DNA of 37,764 bases, from NCBI GenBank assembly GCA_023450335.1, contig JAEXHA010000089.1, positions 1-37,764 on the forward strand, written 5' to 3'. The stretch comes from Actinomycetes bacterium (GTDB lineage: Bacteria > Actinomycetota > Actinomycetes > Actinomycetales > Microbacteriaceae). Shown piece after piece: positions 8,291-16,326 of this stretch. Position numbers and translations under genes: made by a program. Numbering within the stretch: position 1 is the stretch's first letter; every line of letters begins with the position of its first letter. A model generated the notes under the pieces. It did not search any database. It saw only the letters and a program-made list of their open reading frames with translations, and was not told the DNA's origin.

Positions 8291-9277
8291 TCAGCCGCGC
8301 TGCGCGTCCCAATCCTGGTAGGGGTCCCAGCCACCGAGACCGTCGTAGCGGGCGCCGGCGACCGTCACGGCGGCCTGCCCGCGCGTGTGCACCGCGCCGA
8401 TCGGGCGGAAGCCGCTGGGTACGGCGCCGACGGGGAATGTGGCCAGCAGTGCGTGGTCCTCACCGCCGGTCAGATCGACCGGATCGTCGACCCCGGTGAT
8501 GTCTATCGTGACGCCCGAGGCGTCGGCCATGCGCCGCGCGTCCAGGACCAGCCCGTCCGACACGTCCATCATGGCCGTCGCTCCGGCCTGCGCCGCGCGC
8601 GCACCGTGCGCGATCGGCGGGCGAGGGCACAGTTGCGCGGCGACGTCGGCGATCTCCGACGCGTTCAGGTGCGCCCGGTCCACCGGGACGGGCTCGCCCG
8701 CGTCGGTGCGGCACCGATCGAACAGTACGCGCAAGCCCCGGGCCGCCCGTCCGAGCTCGCCGGCCACCGCGACGACATCGCCGGCCCGCGCGCCCGAACG
8801 GAGCACAGGTTCGCGCCCGTCGAGCACCCCGAGAGCGGTCACCGCGATCGTGAGCGTGTCTGAGATGGTCAGATCTCCCCCCTCGACGGCACAGCCCGGC
8901 GCCAGGTCGTCGCAGGCTTCGCGCAGCCCCGCTGCCAGCTCCGTGACGAACGGCACCGGCGTGCGGCCGGGGACGGCCAGCGCCACGATCAGCGCGGTCG
9001 GCCGCGCGCCCATCGCGGCGACATCGGCCAGGTTGACGGCGGCTGCTTTGCCGCCGAGCTCACGGCCGGTCGACCACGCGAGGCGGAAGTCGGGGCCGTG
9101 GACCAGCGTGTCGGTGGTCACGACCATCCGTTCGCCCGGCGCCGCCAGCACGGCGGCGTCGTCCCCCGGGCCCACCAGCGCCTGCGACGACCCCGCCAAC
9201 ACGTCGAGGATCCGTGCCAGCAGCGCCGCCTCACTGATTTCGCCGACGGTCTGCTCGCGCATTGAATCCGCAGTCAT
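8291..9277 (-). CDS. thiL: Thiamine-monophosphate kinase
   Basis: The enzyme phosphorylates thiamine monophosphate to the active cofactor thiamine diphosphate. The fold is PurM/ThiL-type: GPGDDAAVL and VVTTDTLVHGPDF supply metal and phosphate ligands, followed by NLADVAAMGARP and the C-terminal MDVSDGLVLDARRM. The length is 328 residues. The ATG at 9277 is placed by a TACCGT box exactly 6 nt upstream. A second in-frame Met (MREQTV) five codons later is possible but lacks that signal. It is divergent from the DUF3515 lipoprotein gene, with only 22 nt between the start codons. Confidence 0.93.
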   Translation of the reverse strand: MTADSMREQTVGEISEAALLARILDVLAGSSQALVGPGDDAAVLAAPGERMVVTTDTLVHGPDFRLAWSTGRELGGKAAAVNLADVAAMGARPTALIVALAVPGRTPVPFVTELAAGLREACDDLAPGCAVEGGDLTISDTLTIAVTALGVLDGREPVLRSGARAGDVVAVAGELGRAARGLRVLFDRCRTDAGEPVPVDRAHLNASEIADVAAQLCPRPPIAHGARAAQAGATAMMDVSDGLVLDARRMADASGVTIDITGVDDPVDLTGGEDHALLATFPVGAVPSGFRPIGAVHTRGQAAVTVAGARYDGLGGWDPYQDWDAQRG

Positions 9278-9283
9278 GCCCCC

Positions 9284-9293
9284 ACGGTAGCCT
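9284..9293. promoter_or_regulatory. Overlapping divergent leaderless -10 boxes of thiL and DUF3515
   Basis: On the minus strand TACCGT occupies 9289-9284 and ends 6 nt before the thiL ATG. On the plus strand TAGCCT occupies 9288-9293 and ends 6 nt before the DUF3515 GTG. The two hexamers share the TA at 9288-9289, so one 10-bp element would serve both directions. No Shine-Dalgarno precedes thiL. A GGAGGG directly abuts the GTG and is too close to act as one. Confidence 0.55.
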
Positions 9294-9299
9294 GGAGGG

Positions 9300-9812
9300 G
9301 TGCCCCACCCCCGTCTCGTCCTGTCGGTCCTCGCGGCGACGATCGGCCTGGTGGCGCTTTCCGGATGCTCATCGACCGTATCGATGCAGCCGGCTGCCGA
9401 CGCCAACGACCCGGCCTGTGCGGCGGTCATGGTGCAGCTGCCACTCACGCTCAGCGGCGAAGACCGGCGGTGGACGGACGCGCAGGCGACAGCCGCCTGG
9501 GGTACGCCCAGCCGTGTGCTGCTGACCTGCGGCGTGCCTGAGCCGGGACCGACCACTCTGCGCTGCGAAGAGGTCAAGACGGTCGATTGGGTCATCGACG
9601 AGTCCGAGGCACCCCAGTTCCGCGTCACGACCTACGGACGCACCCCCGCCATCGAGCTCTATCTCGACACGGCAGTCGACGACGGCACCGGAGTGTCGAG
9701 CCGCAGCGTGCTCGATGCGCTCTCGCCCCTCATCGCCCAGCACATCCCCGCCGACCGCGCCTGTGTCGCCCGCGACGAGGCGACGCCGGTGCCCGAGCCC
9801 GTCGAGCCCTGA
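9300..9812 (+). CDS. DUF3515 lipoprotein
   Basis: The 170-residue precursor has a hydrophobic N-terminal helix ending in the lipobox LSGC (Cys at about residue 23), so it should be lipidated and anchored outside the membrane. The mature part contains DPACAAVMVQLP, TAAWGTPSRVLLTCGVPEPGPTT and CEEVKTVDWVIDE, the pattern of DUF3515, an actinobacterial family of unknown function regularly found beside thiL, ddl and gpsA. Paired cysteines could form disulfides. The GTG start is supported by TAGCCT 6 nt upstream. Its stop lies in a palindrome shared with the ddl stop. Confidence 0.88.
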   Translation: MPHPRLVLSVLAATIGLVALSGCSSTVSMQPAADANDPACAAVMVQLPLTLSGEDRRWTDAQATAAWGTPSRVLLTCGVPEPGPTTLRCEEVKTVDWVIDESEAPQFRVTTYGRTPAIELYLDTAVDDGTGVSSRSVLDALSPLIAQHIPADRACVARDEATPVPEPVEP

Positions 9813-9821
9813 GTCGCCGAC

Positions 9822-10904
9822 TCAGCCGCGCGCCGTGTCGATCAGCTCGGTCACCAGCTGCTCGTAGCTCACGCCGGAGGCGATCCAGCATTTCGGGAAC
9901 ATCGAGATCGGTGTGAACCCGGGCATCGTGTTGACTTCGTTGACGAAGAACTCGGTGCCGGTGAAGAAGAAGTCCACGCGGGCGAGCCCCTCCCCGCCCA
10001 CGGCTTCGAACGCGCGCGCGGCGATGCGCTGCATCTCGGCCAGCTCGCCGTCTGCAAGCCCGGCAGGACACACCAGTTCGACGCCGGCGGCGCCGAGGTA
10101 CTTGGCCTCGAAGTCGTAGAACTCCCGTCCGCTGACGACGATCTCACCGGCGACGCTGACGCGCGGTTCGCCGCCGTCGCGGCCGGCGAGCACACCGCAT
10201 TCGACCTCGCGGCCTTCCACGGCCTGCTCGATGAGCGCGGTCTCGTCCTCATCCCAGGCGCGCTCCAGCGCGGCATCCAACTCGCTCCAGTCGTTGACCT
10301 TCGACACGCCGACACTCGAGCCGGCGCGGGCCGGCTTGACGAACACCGGCAACCCCAGCGACCGTGCCCGGCGTTCGACGAGCGCGCGGTCACGTGCGAG
10401 GTCGCGCCGGGTCACGCTCCGCCAGGGAACGACAGGCACACCGGCGGCCTGGAGGATGCTCTTGGCCGTGTGCTTGTCCATCGCGATCGCCGACATGAGC
10501 AGGCCGGCGCCGACGTACGGTAGATCGAGCAGTTCGAGGAAGCCCTGGATCGTGCCGTCCTCGCCGAAGCGACCGTGCAGGATCGGGAAGACCACGTCGA
10601 CCTCGCCGAGCGAGCGGACGGTACCGTCGGCGTCTCGGACGTGCAGCTCGCGCGACCGTGCCGTGTCGGGCCAGATGATGCGGGTGCCGTTGTCGATGAC
10701 CTCGGGCAGTCGCGCCGGGTCGAGGGTGAACTTGTCGGGATCGTCCTCTTCGAGCACATAGGCACCGTCGCGGGTGATCCCGATCGGGATCACCCGATAG
10801 CGGTCACGATCGATCGCCCGAAGGACCCCGCCCGCCGTTGCGGAGCTGATCGAATGCTCGCTGGAACGCCCGCCGAAGAGCACCGCCACCGTCGCTGTGT
10901 CCAT
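9822..10904 (-). CDS. ddl: D-alanine--D-alanine ligase
   Basis: This ATP-grasp enzyme makes the D-Ala-D-Ala dipeptide of peptidoglycan precursors in the cytoplasm. The N-terminus AVLFGGRSSEHSIS, the serine loop LPYVGAGLLMSAIAMDKH, the omega loop EFYDFEAKYLG and the C-terminal FFTGTEFFVNEVNTMPGFT are all present. The omega-loop Tyr is retained, as in D-Ala-specific rather than D-lactate-specific ligases. The length is 360 residues from the ATG at 10904, which has GAGAGG upstream on the minus strand. The first 101 nt overlap the end of gpsA in another frame. Confidence 0.95.
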   Translation of the reverse strand: MDTATVAVLFGGRSSEHSISSATAGGVLRAIDRDRYRVIPIGITRDGAYVLEEDDPDKFTLDPARLPEVIDNGTRIIWPDTARSRELHVRDADGTVRSLGEVDVVFPILHGRFGEDGTIQGFLELLDLPYVGAGLLMSAIAMDKHTAKSILQAAGVPVVPWRSVTRRDLARDRALVERRARSLGLPVFVKPARAGSSVGVSKVNDWSELDAALERAWDEDETALIEQAVEGREVECGVLAGRDGGEPRVSVAGEIVVSGREFYDFEAKYLGAAGVELVCPAGLADGELAEMQRIAARAFEAVGGEGLARVDFFFTGTEFFVNEVNTMPGFTPISMFPKCWIASGVSYEQLVTELIDTARG

Positions 10905-11937
10905 TCTGGGTCCTCTCACTGGTGGGCGGTTCGTCGTCGGTGGTCAAGTGCGGTGCGATGTCTCGCGGGTTCATGGTGCCGTCGAGAACGCGCTTGACCT
11001 GCTCCACGATCGGCATCTGCACCCCGGACTGGCGGGCCAGCTGGAGGATCGGCGCGACCGAGCCGAGGCCTTCGGCGGTCTGGTTCATCTGTTTGACGAC
11101 GTCCTGGAAGCTGTAGCCCTGACCGAGCAGGCGCCCGGCGGTGTTGTTGCGGCTCAGCGGCGACTGGCAGGTCGCGATCAGGTCTCCGAGCCCCGCGAGC
11201 CCCTGCAAGGTCTCATGCTGGGCTCCCTGCGCGACGGCGAAATCGGTCATCTCGACCAGTCCGCGGGTGATGATCGACGCTTTCGTGTTCTCGCCGTAGC
11301 CCACGCCGTCGACGATGCCGATGGCCAGCGCGATGAGGTTCTTGAGCACCCCGCCGAACTCGGTGCCGATCACGTCGGTGTTGACAAACGTGCGGAAATA
11401 GGAGTTGCGTGCCCGGCGGGCGACGGCTTCGGCGGTGTCCTGGCTCGGCGACGAGATGACGGCCGCGGTCGGCTGCTCGCGCGCGATCTCCAGCGCCAGG
11501 TTGGGTCCGGATGCCACGGCGATGCGCGCCGGGTCGCAGTCCAGCTCCTGCTCGATGACCTGGCTCATGCGCAGGCCGCTGCGCTTCTCGACACCCTTCA
11601 TGAGCGACACGATGGGCACGTCCCCGCCGACGAGGGGGCGGACGGCCTTGAGGTTCTGTCGGAGTGCCTGGCTGGAGATGGCCAGATACACCTGCGTGGC
11701 GCCTTCGAGCGCTTCAGACAGATGATGGGTCGCGGTCATGCTGCGCGGCAGGTTGACCCCGGGCAGATACTCGCTGTTGCGCTTGCCCTCGCTGATCTCC
11801 TGCGCGAGCTCGGCGCGTCGCGCCCACATCGTCACCTGTGCGCCGCCGTCGGCGAGCACCTTCCCGAACGTGGTGCCCCAACTGCCCGCGCCGACGACGG
11901 TGACGCGCGGGAGCGAGGCGTCATGCCTACGATTCAA
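10804..11937 (-). CDS. gpsA: NAD(P)-dependent glycerol-3-phosphate dehydrogenase
   Basis: The enzyme reduces dihydroxyacetone phosphate to sn-glycerol-3-phosphate, the backbone for phospholipids. The dinucleotide-binding VVGAGSWGTTFGKVLA, the catalytic Lys region GVLKNLIALAIGI and LAGLGDLIATC are seen. The start is a TTG at 11937, preceded by AAGGAG 10 nt upstream. No ATG or GTG in frame fits. The body ends at about PRDIAPHLTTDDEPP, but the frame stays open for a further 35 or so residues (TSERTQNGHSDGG...), overlapping ddl by 101 nt. That tail is unusual. It may be genuine overprinting or the result of a small indel. It overlaps plsC by 11 nt. Confidence 0.93.
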   Translation of the reverse strand: MNRRHDASLPRVTVVGAGSWGTTFGKVLADGGAQVTMWARRAELAQEISEGKRNSEYLPGVNLPRSMTATHHLSEALEGATQVYLAISSQALRQNLKAVRPLVGGDVPIVSLMKGVEKRSGLRMSQVIEQELDCDPARIAVASGPNLALEIAREQPTAAVISSPSQDTAEAVARRARNSYFRTFVNTDVIGTEFGGVLKNLIALAIGIVDGVGYGENTKASIITRGLVEMTDFAVAQGAQHETLQGLAGLGDLIATCQSPLSRNNTAGRLLGQGYSFQDVVKQMNQTAEGLGSVAPILQLARQSGVQMPIVEQVKRVLDGTMNPRDIAPHLTTDDEPPTSERTQNGHSDGGGALRRAFQRAFDQLRNGGRGPSGDRS

Positions 11938-12706
11938 GTCGACCCGTCTCCTTCTGGCCGTGGTCGGCGGGGTTCCAACGCTGCGCGGGCGGGGTCTGCC
12001 CCCGCAGCACCCCCAGCAACTTCGAGATGTCGGCCATGATGGCATCGGTCGCGGCGTTGAGGTTCGTGCCGCCCCGCTGTGCCGTGGCATCCGTCAACCG
12101 GTAAGCCGACAGATCGACGGGAGGTCCGAAGCGGACGGTGACGCGCTTGCGCAGCGGCCACAGGCTCAGCTTGCCGTATCGCGGCAGAATGCGCTGCACG
12201 CCCCAGGTCGCCATCGGGATGACGGGCAGATCCCCCGCCAGCGCCAGCCGCGCAGCGCCCGTCTTGCCGCGCATGGGCCATAGATCGGGCTCGCGCGTCA
12301 GGGAACCCTCGGGGTAGACGATGACCCCGCGACCGTGCTCGGCAAGGGTCGCGGCCTGCTGCACCGACTGGGCCGCAGCACCGGCACTGGAGGCCCGGGC
12401 GACCGGGACCATGCCGGTGGCCCGCAGCAGCGCGCCCAGCACCGGCACCGAGAACAGGCTCTGCTTGGCCATGAACCGCGGCGCACGACCCAGCCGCCAC
12501 GAGGTCACCGCGACGATGAGCGGGTCGAACTCGCTGTAATGGTTGGGCGTCAGGACGTAGGAGCCTTCGCCGGGCAGATGCTCGGCACCTTCGATCTCGA
12601 TCTTGGCGATCAGGCCGACCAGCGGTACAACGACGGCAGCGGCGGGCCAGAAGGCGCTGGGCCGGGTCTTCTCCGTCGACGCGCGTCGACGGGCGGTCGC
12701 GCCCAT
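11927..12706 (-). CDS. plsC: 1-acyl-sn-glycerol-3-phosphate acyltransferase family protein
   Basis: The 259-residue membrane-associated acyltransferase has an N-terminal hydrophobic segment (FWPAAAVVVPLVGLIA), then the H-X4-D motif NHYSEFD, the FMAKQSLF and GMVPVAR blocks, and YPEGSLTREPD, the EGT-type phosphate-binding block. The family acylates lysophosphatidic acid in phosphatidic acid synthesis. Its place between murA and gpsA, which makes glycerol-3-phosphate, fits that pathway. It begins 4 nt after the murA stop. The exact acyl acceptor is inferred from family and context only. Confidence 0.88.
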   Translation of the reverse strand: MGATARRRASTEKTRPSAFWPAAAVVVPLVGLIAKIEIEGAEHLPGEGSYVLTPNHYSEFDPLIVAVTSWRLGRAPRFMAKQSLFSVPVLGALLRATGMVPVARASSAGAAAQSVQQAATLAEHGRGVIVYPEGSLTREPDLWPMRGKTGAARLALAGDLPVIPMATWGVQRILPRYGKLSLWPLRKRVTVRFGPPVDLSAYRLTDATAQRGGTNLNAATDAIMADISKLLGVLRGQTPPAQRWNPADHGQKETGRLES

Positions 12707-12710
12707 CGGG

Positions 12711-14084
12711 TCAGCCCACCACGTCGAAGTCGGCTCCCAGAGCCGTCAGCTTCTCGAGGAACTTCTCGTAGCCGCGCCGGATGATGCCGATGTTGCGCAC
12801 CGTCGACTCACCCTGTGCGGCCAGCGCGGCGATGACGTAGCTGTAACCGCCCCGCAAGTCGGGCACGACCACGTCGGCGCCGTGCAGTGGCGTGGGCCCT
12901 TGGATGACCGCCGCCTGCTCGAGCGCCCGCCGAGGCACGCGCCGCTCGGGGGCGGCGATGCCTTCGGGATGCACGACGATGTCGGCGCCCATCTGTACGA
13001 GTGCGCGGGTGAACCCGAGCCGGTTCTCGTACACCGTCTCGTGCACGGTCGACTGGCCGTCGGCCTGTGTGAGCGCGACGATGAGCGGCTGCTGCCAGTC
13101 GGTCATGAACCCGGGGTGCACGTCCGTTTCGACCACGACGGGCTTGAGGGCGCCACCGCGGTGGAACCGGATGCCGTCCTCGGCGATGTCGAACTCGCCG
13201 CCTGCCTTGCGGAACACATTGAGGAAGGTCAGCATCTCGGGCTGCTTCGCGCCGGCGACGAAGATGTCGCCGTCGGTGGCCAGTGCCGCGCACGCCCAGG
13301 ATGCCGCCTCGTTGCGATCGAAGATGCACCGGTGGTCGAATCCGCGCAGGCTGTCGACGCCTTCGATGAAGATGACCCGGTTGGGCTCGTACGAGATGAT
13401 CGCGCCCATCTTCTGCAGCACCGCGATCAGATCCATGATCTCGGGCTCGATGGCGGCGCCGCGCAGTTCGGTCGTGCCCTTGGCGCGCACGGCGGTCAGC
13501 AGCACCTGCTCGGTGGCGCCCACGCTCGGATACGGCAGTTCGATGTCGGCACCGTGCAGCCCTTCAGGGGCCGACAGGCGGATGCCGCTGGGCAGCTTCT
13601 CGACCACGGCGCCGAACGCGCGCAGCGCGTCAAGGTGGAAGTCGATCGGTCGGTCACCGATCCGGCATCCACCCAGATCGGGGATGAAGGCCTGACCGAG
13701 CAGGTGCAGCAACGGCCCGCAGAACAGGATCGGGATGCGCGATGCACCGGCGTGCGCGTCGATCTCCTCGAAATGCGCCGACACCGCGCCGCTCGGGTCG
13801 AGGCGGAGCACCCCCTCGCCGTCGTCGGTGACGGTGACCCCGTGCACCTCGAGGAGGGACCGCACGACCTGCACGTCACTGATGTCGGGAACATCGCGCA
13901 GGACCGAGACACTCTGCCCCAGCAGCGACGCGACCATCGCCTTGGTGGCGAGGTTCTTCGCGCCTTTCACCTCGACGCGTCCGCGCAGCGGCCGTCCGCC
14001 ACGGATGGCGAGGATGTCCCCCGGACGTTCGGCCTCCCCATCGCCGGGTTCTGATGACGCCGACGCGCTCAGGAGTGTGTTCAT
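12711..14084 (-). CDS. murA: UDP-N-acetylglucosamine 1-carboxyvinyltransferase
   Basis: The enzyme transfers enolpyruvate from PEP to UDP-GlcNAc, the first committed step of peptidoglycan synthesis. The motif VEVKGAKNLATKAM holds the catalytic Lys/Asn pair (about K43, N44). DLGGCRIGDRPIDFHL carries the active-site Cys (about C140). Mycobacterium tuberculosis has Asp there and is fosfomycin resistant, whereas here the fosfomycin-binding Cys is kept. The length is 457 residues from the ATG at 14084, which has TGAGG 8 nt upstream. An in-frame ATG at 14126 would add 14 residues with a poorly placed Shine-Dalgarno. It follows leuD by 69 nt. Confidence 0.94.
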   Translation of the reverse strand: MNTLLSASASSEPGDGEAERPGDILAIRGGRPLRGRVEVKGAKNLATKAMVASLLGQSVSVLRDVPDISDVQVVRSLLEVHGVTVTDDGEGVLRLDPSGAVSAHFEEIDAHAGASRIPILFCGPLLHLLGQAFIPDLGGCRIGDRPIDFHLDALRAFGAVVEKLPSGIRLSAPEGLHGADIELPYPSVGATEQVLLTAVRAKGTTELRGAAIEPEIMDLIAVLQKMGAIISYEPNRVIFIEGVDSLRGFDHRCIFDRNEAASWACAALATDGDIFVAGAKQPEMLTFLNVFRKAGGEFDIAEDGIRFHRGGALKPVVVETDVHPGFMTDWQQPLIVALTQADGQSTVHETVYENRLGFTRALVQMGADIVVHPEGIAAPERRVPRRALEQAAVIQGPTPLHGADVVVPDLRGGYSYVIAALAAQGESTVRNIGIIRRGYEKFLEKLTALGADFDVVG

Positions 14085-14153
14085 CCGATGGGCCTCACTG
14101 GTATCTCGAGGAAGAAGGGCGGTCATGCTCCGTTGTGCGGAGCCGACGTCGGG

Positions 14154-14750
14154 CTACGGGACGGGAAGCGTCCGGGGCCGCCACGCCTCACGGCGCGCCT
14201 CGAACTGCGAGATCTTGTCTTCGTTCCGCAGTGTCAACCCGATGTCGTCGAGCCCTTCGAGGAGCCGCCACCTAGTGTAATCGTCGATCTCGAAGGGGAC
14301 CTCGATCTCGCCGATGCGCGCGGTGCGGTCCTCGAGGCTGACGGTCATCTCCACGCCGGGAGCGGCCTCGATCGCCGTCCACAGCGCAGTGATGTCCGCC
14401 TCGGTGACCACGCCGGTCACCAGACCCTGTTTGCCCGAGTTGCCGCGGAAGATATCGGCGAACCGCGAACTGAGAATGACTTTGAACCCGAAATCCCGCA
14501 GCGCCCACACCGCGTGCTCGCGGCTGGATCCGGTCCCGAAGTCCGGGCCGGCCACCAGGATCGAGGCTCCCTGGTACGCGGGCTGGTTGAGCACGAACTC
14601 GGGGTCCTGCCGCCAGCTGGCGAACAGCGCGTCGTCGAAGCCGGTCTTGGTCACGCGCTTGAGGTAGACGGCCGGAATGATCTGGTCGGTGTCGACGGCA
14701 GACCGCTTCAGCGGCGCCGCGACTCCGGTGTGTGTTGTGAACTTCTCCAT
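14154..14750 (-). CDS. leuD: 3-isopropylmalate dehydratase small subunit
   Basis: This is the swivelling small subunit of isopropylmalate isomerase, which interconverts 2- and 3-isopropylmalate in leucine synthesis together with LeuC. The N-terminus MEKFTTHTGVAAPLKRSAVDTDQIIPAVYLKRV and the substrate loop GPDFGTGSSREHAVWAL are diagnostic, with FADIFRGNSGKQGL further on. The length is 198 residues. It starts 1 nt after the leuC stop, so it is co-transcribed with it and falls under any leader upstream of leuC. Confidence 0.96.
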   Translation of the reverse strand: MEKFTTHTGVAAPLKRSAVDTDQIIPAVYLKRVTKTGFDDALFASWRQDPEFVLNQPAYQGASILVAGPDFGTGSSREHAVWALRDFGFKVILSSRFADIFRGNSGKQGLVTGVVTEADITALWTAIEAAPGVEMTVSLEDRTARIGEIEVPFEIDDYTRWRLLEGLDDIGLTLRNEDKISQFEARREAWRPRTLPVP

Positions 14751-14751
14751 C

Positions 14752-16197
14752 TCAGGCCTCCGCCCCGGTCAGCACCTGCAGGTCACTCGGACTGGCCAGA
14801 TGCCCCAGCACCGCGGTGGCGGCGGCGACCAGCGGCGAGACCAGGTGCGTGCGTCCGCCCTTGCCCTGACGTCCTTCGAAGTTGCGGTTGCTCGTGGAGG
14901 CGCAGCGCTCCCCCGGCGCGAGCTGGTCGGGATTCATGCCCAGGCACATTGAGCAGCCCGCGAACCGCCATTCTGCGCCGAAGTCGGTGAACACCTTGTC
15001 GAGCCCCTCCGCCTCGGCTTCGAGCCGCACCCGTGCGGAGCCCGGCACGACCATGACGCGGACGCCCTCGGCCTTGGTGCGGCCCCGCACGATCGAGGCG
15101 AACTGGCGCAGATCCTCGATGCGGCTGTTGGTGCACGAACCCATGAACACGGCATCCACCGCCACGTCCTTCAGTGCCGTTCCGGGCGCCAGGTCCATGT
15201 ACTCCAGCGCACGCTGGGCTGCGGCGCGCTCGTTGGGGTCGTCGAAGTCGTCCGGCGAGGGCACCGCGCCCGACAGCGACACACCCTGCCCGGGGTTGGT
15301 GCCCCAGGTGACGAACGGCTCGAGCTCGTTCGCGTCGAGGAACACCTCGGCGTCGTACACGGCGCCTTCGTCGGAGGGCAGCGAGCGCCAGTACGCGACG
15401 GCCTGGTCCCAGTCCTCGCCCTGCGGCGCGTGGGGGCGGCCCTTCAGATAGGCGAACGTCGTCTCGTCGGGGGCGACCATTCCTGCCCGTGCGCCGGCTT
15501 CGATGGACATGTTGCACATGGTCATGCGCCCCTCCATCGACAGTGACCGGATGGCGGAGCCCCGGTACTCGAGCACGTAGCCCTGGCCGCCGTTCGTGCC
15601 GATCTTCGCGATGACGGCGAGGATGACGTCCTTGGCCGTGACACCGGGCTTGAGTTCGCCCTCGACGGTGATGGCCATCGTCTTGAAGGGCTTCAACGGC
15701 AGCGTCTGGGTGGCCAGGACGTGCTCGACCTCGCTGGTGCCGATGCCGAACGCCATCGCGCCGAATGCGCCGTGGGTCGAGGTGTGCGAGTCGCCGCACA
15801 CGACGGTGATGCCCGGCATCGTCAGTCCCAGCTGCGGGCCGACCACGTGGACGATGCCCTGTTCCTTGTCACCGAGCGAGTGCAGGCGCACACCGAACTC
15901 GTCGGCGTTGCGTCGCAGCGTCTCGATCTGGGTGCGGCTGGTGGGGTCGGCGATCGGCTTGTGGATCTCAAGCGTCGGGGTGTTGTGGTCCTCAGTGGCG
16001 ATCGTCAGATCGAGGCGGCGGACCGGGCGCCCCTCGGCGCGCAGACCGTCGAACGCCTGAGGGCTGGTGACCTCGTGGACCAGGTGCAGGTCGATGTAGA
16101 TGAGGTCGGGCTGACCGTCCTCGCCCTTGACGACGAGGTGATCGTCCCACACCTTCTCGGCCAGGGTGCGGGGATGCTCGGGTACGGAAATGCTCAT
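14752..16197 (-). CDS. leuC: 3-isopropylmalate dehydratase large subunit
   Basis: This aconitase-family [4Fe-4S] enzyme forms isopropylmalate isomerase with LeuD. The cluster ligands are seen as MGSCTNSR and CSMCLGM. The segment VCGDSHTSTHGAFGAMAFGIGTSEVEHVLATQTL is conserved in the family. The length is 481 residues. The ATG at 16197 has AGGAG 11 nt upstream, a slightly long spacing. The 110-nt leader contains the candidate leucine leader peptide (16258-16308) and an 8-bp hairpin, so leuC and leuD are probably controlled by leucyl-tRNA supply. Confidence 0.97.
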   Translation of the reverse strand: MSISVPEHPRTLAEKVWDDHLVVKGEDGQPDLIYIDLHLVHEVTSPQAFDGLRAEGRPVRRLDLTIATEDHNTPTLEIHKPIADPTSRTQIETLRRNADEFGVRLHSLGDKEQGIVHVVGPQLGLTMPGITVVCGDSHTSTHGAFGAMAFGIGTSEVEHVLATQTLPLKPFKTMAITVEGELKPGVTAKDVILAVIAKIGTNGGQGYVLEYRGSAIRSLSMEGRMTMCNMSIEAGARAGMVAPDETTFAYLKGRPHAPQGEDWDQAVAYWRSLPSDEGAVYDAEVFLDANELEPFVTWGTNPGQGVSLSGAVPSPDDFDDPNERAAAQRALEYMDLAPGTALKDVAVDAVFMGSCTNSRIEDLRQFASIVRGRTKAEGVRVMVVPGSARVRLEAEAEGLDKVFTDFGAEWRFAGCSMCLGMNPDQLAPGERCASTSNRNFEGRQGKGGRTHLVSPLVAAATAVLGHLASPSDLQVLTGAEA

Positions 16198-16240
16198 GCT
16201 GTCACGTTCTCCTGTGTGGGGGTCAGGCCCAGGACGGACT

Positions 16241-16279
16241 CCGCGACGAGAGCGGGCTCAGAGCGAGGTCCCGTCGCGG
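16241..16279 (-). promoter_or_regulatory. Hairpin in the leuC leader, candidate attenuator stem
   Basis: On the minus strand CCGCGACG (16279-16272, inside codons 9-12 of the leader peptide) is complementary to CGTCGCGG (16248-16241). The loop of 23 nt holds the leader's stop codon. A ribosome stalled on the Leu codons would cover the 5' arm. No U-run follows, so control could act through Rho or through leuC translation. The Leu codons (CTCCT) are also complementary to the leuC Shine-Dalgarno AGGAG (16213-16209). Confidence 0.45.
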
Positions 16280-16308
16280 CCGCTAAGGAGGAGCCGGGCG
16301 ATGCGCAC
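16258..16308 (-). CDS. leuL: Candidate leucine leader peptide (leuL-like)
   Basis: This is a 16-codon frame upstream of leuCD that starts with GTG at 16308 and ends with TGA at 16258. It reads MRIARLLLSGRDGTSL, with three consecutive leucine codons (CTC CTC CTT) at positions 6-8 and a fourth Leu as the last residue. The GTG lies exactly 6 nt after TATTCT (16320-16315), so the mRNA would be leaderless and begin with this peptide. Codons 9-12 form one arm of a hairpin. Together these features fit translation-coupled attenuation, in which scarce leucyl-tRNA stalls the ribosome and relieves repression of leuC. The arrangement is read from the sequence, and the mechanism is inferred. Confidence 0.6.
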   Translation of the reverse strand: MRIARLLLSGRDGTSL

Positions 16309-16314
16309 CGGGCC

Positions 16315-16320
16315 AGAATA
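16315..16320 (-). promoter_or_regulatory. -10 box of the leuL-leuC-leuD promoter
   Basis: TATTCT on the minus strand is followed by GGCCCG and then the GTG of the leader peptide. It is the only good TANNNT box in the leuC upstream region. Confidence 0.5.
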
Positions 16321-16326
16321 TCACCG

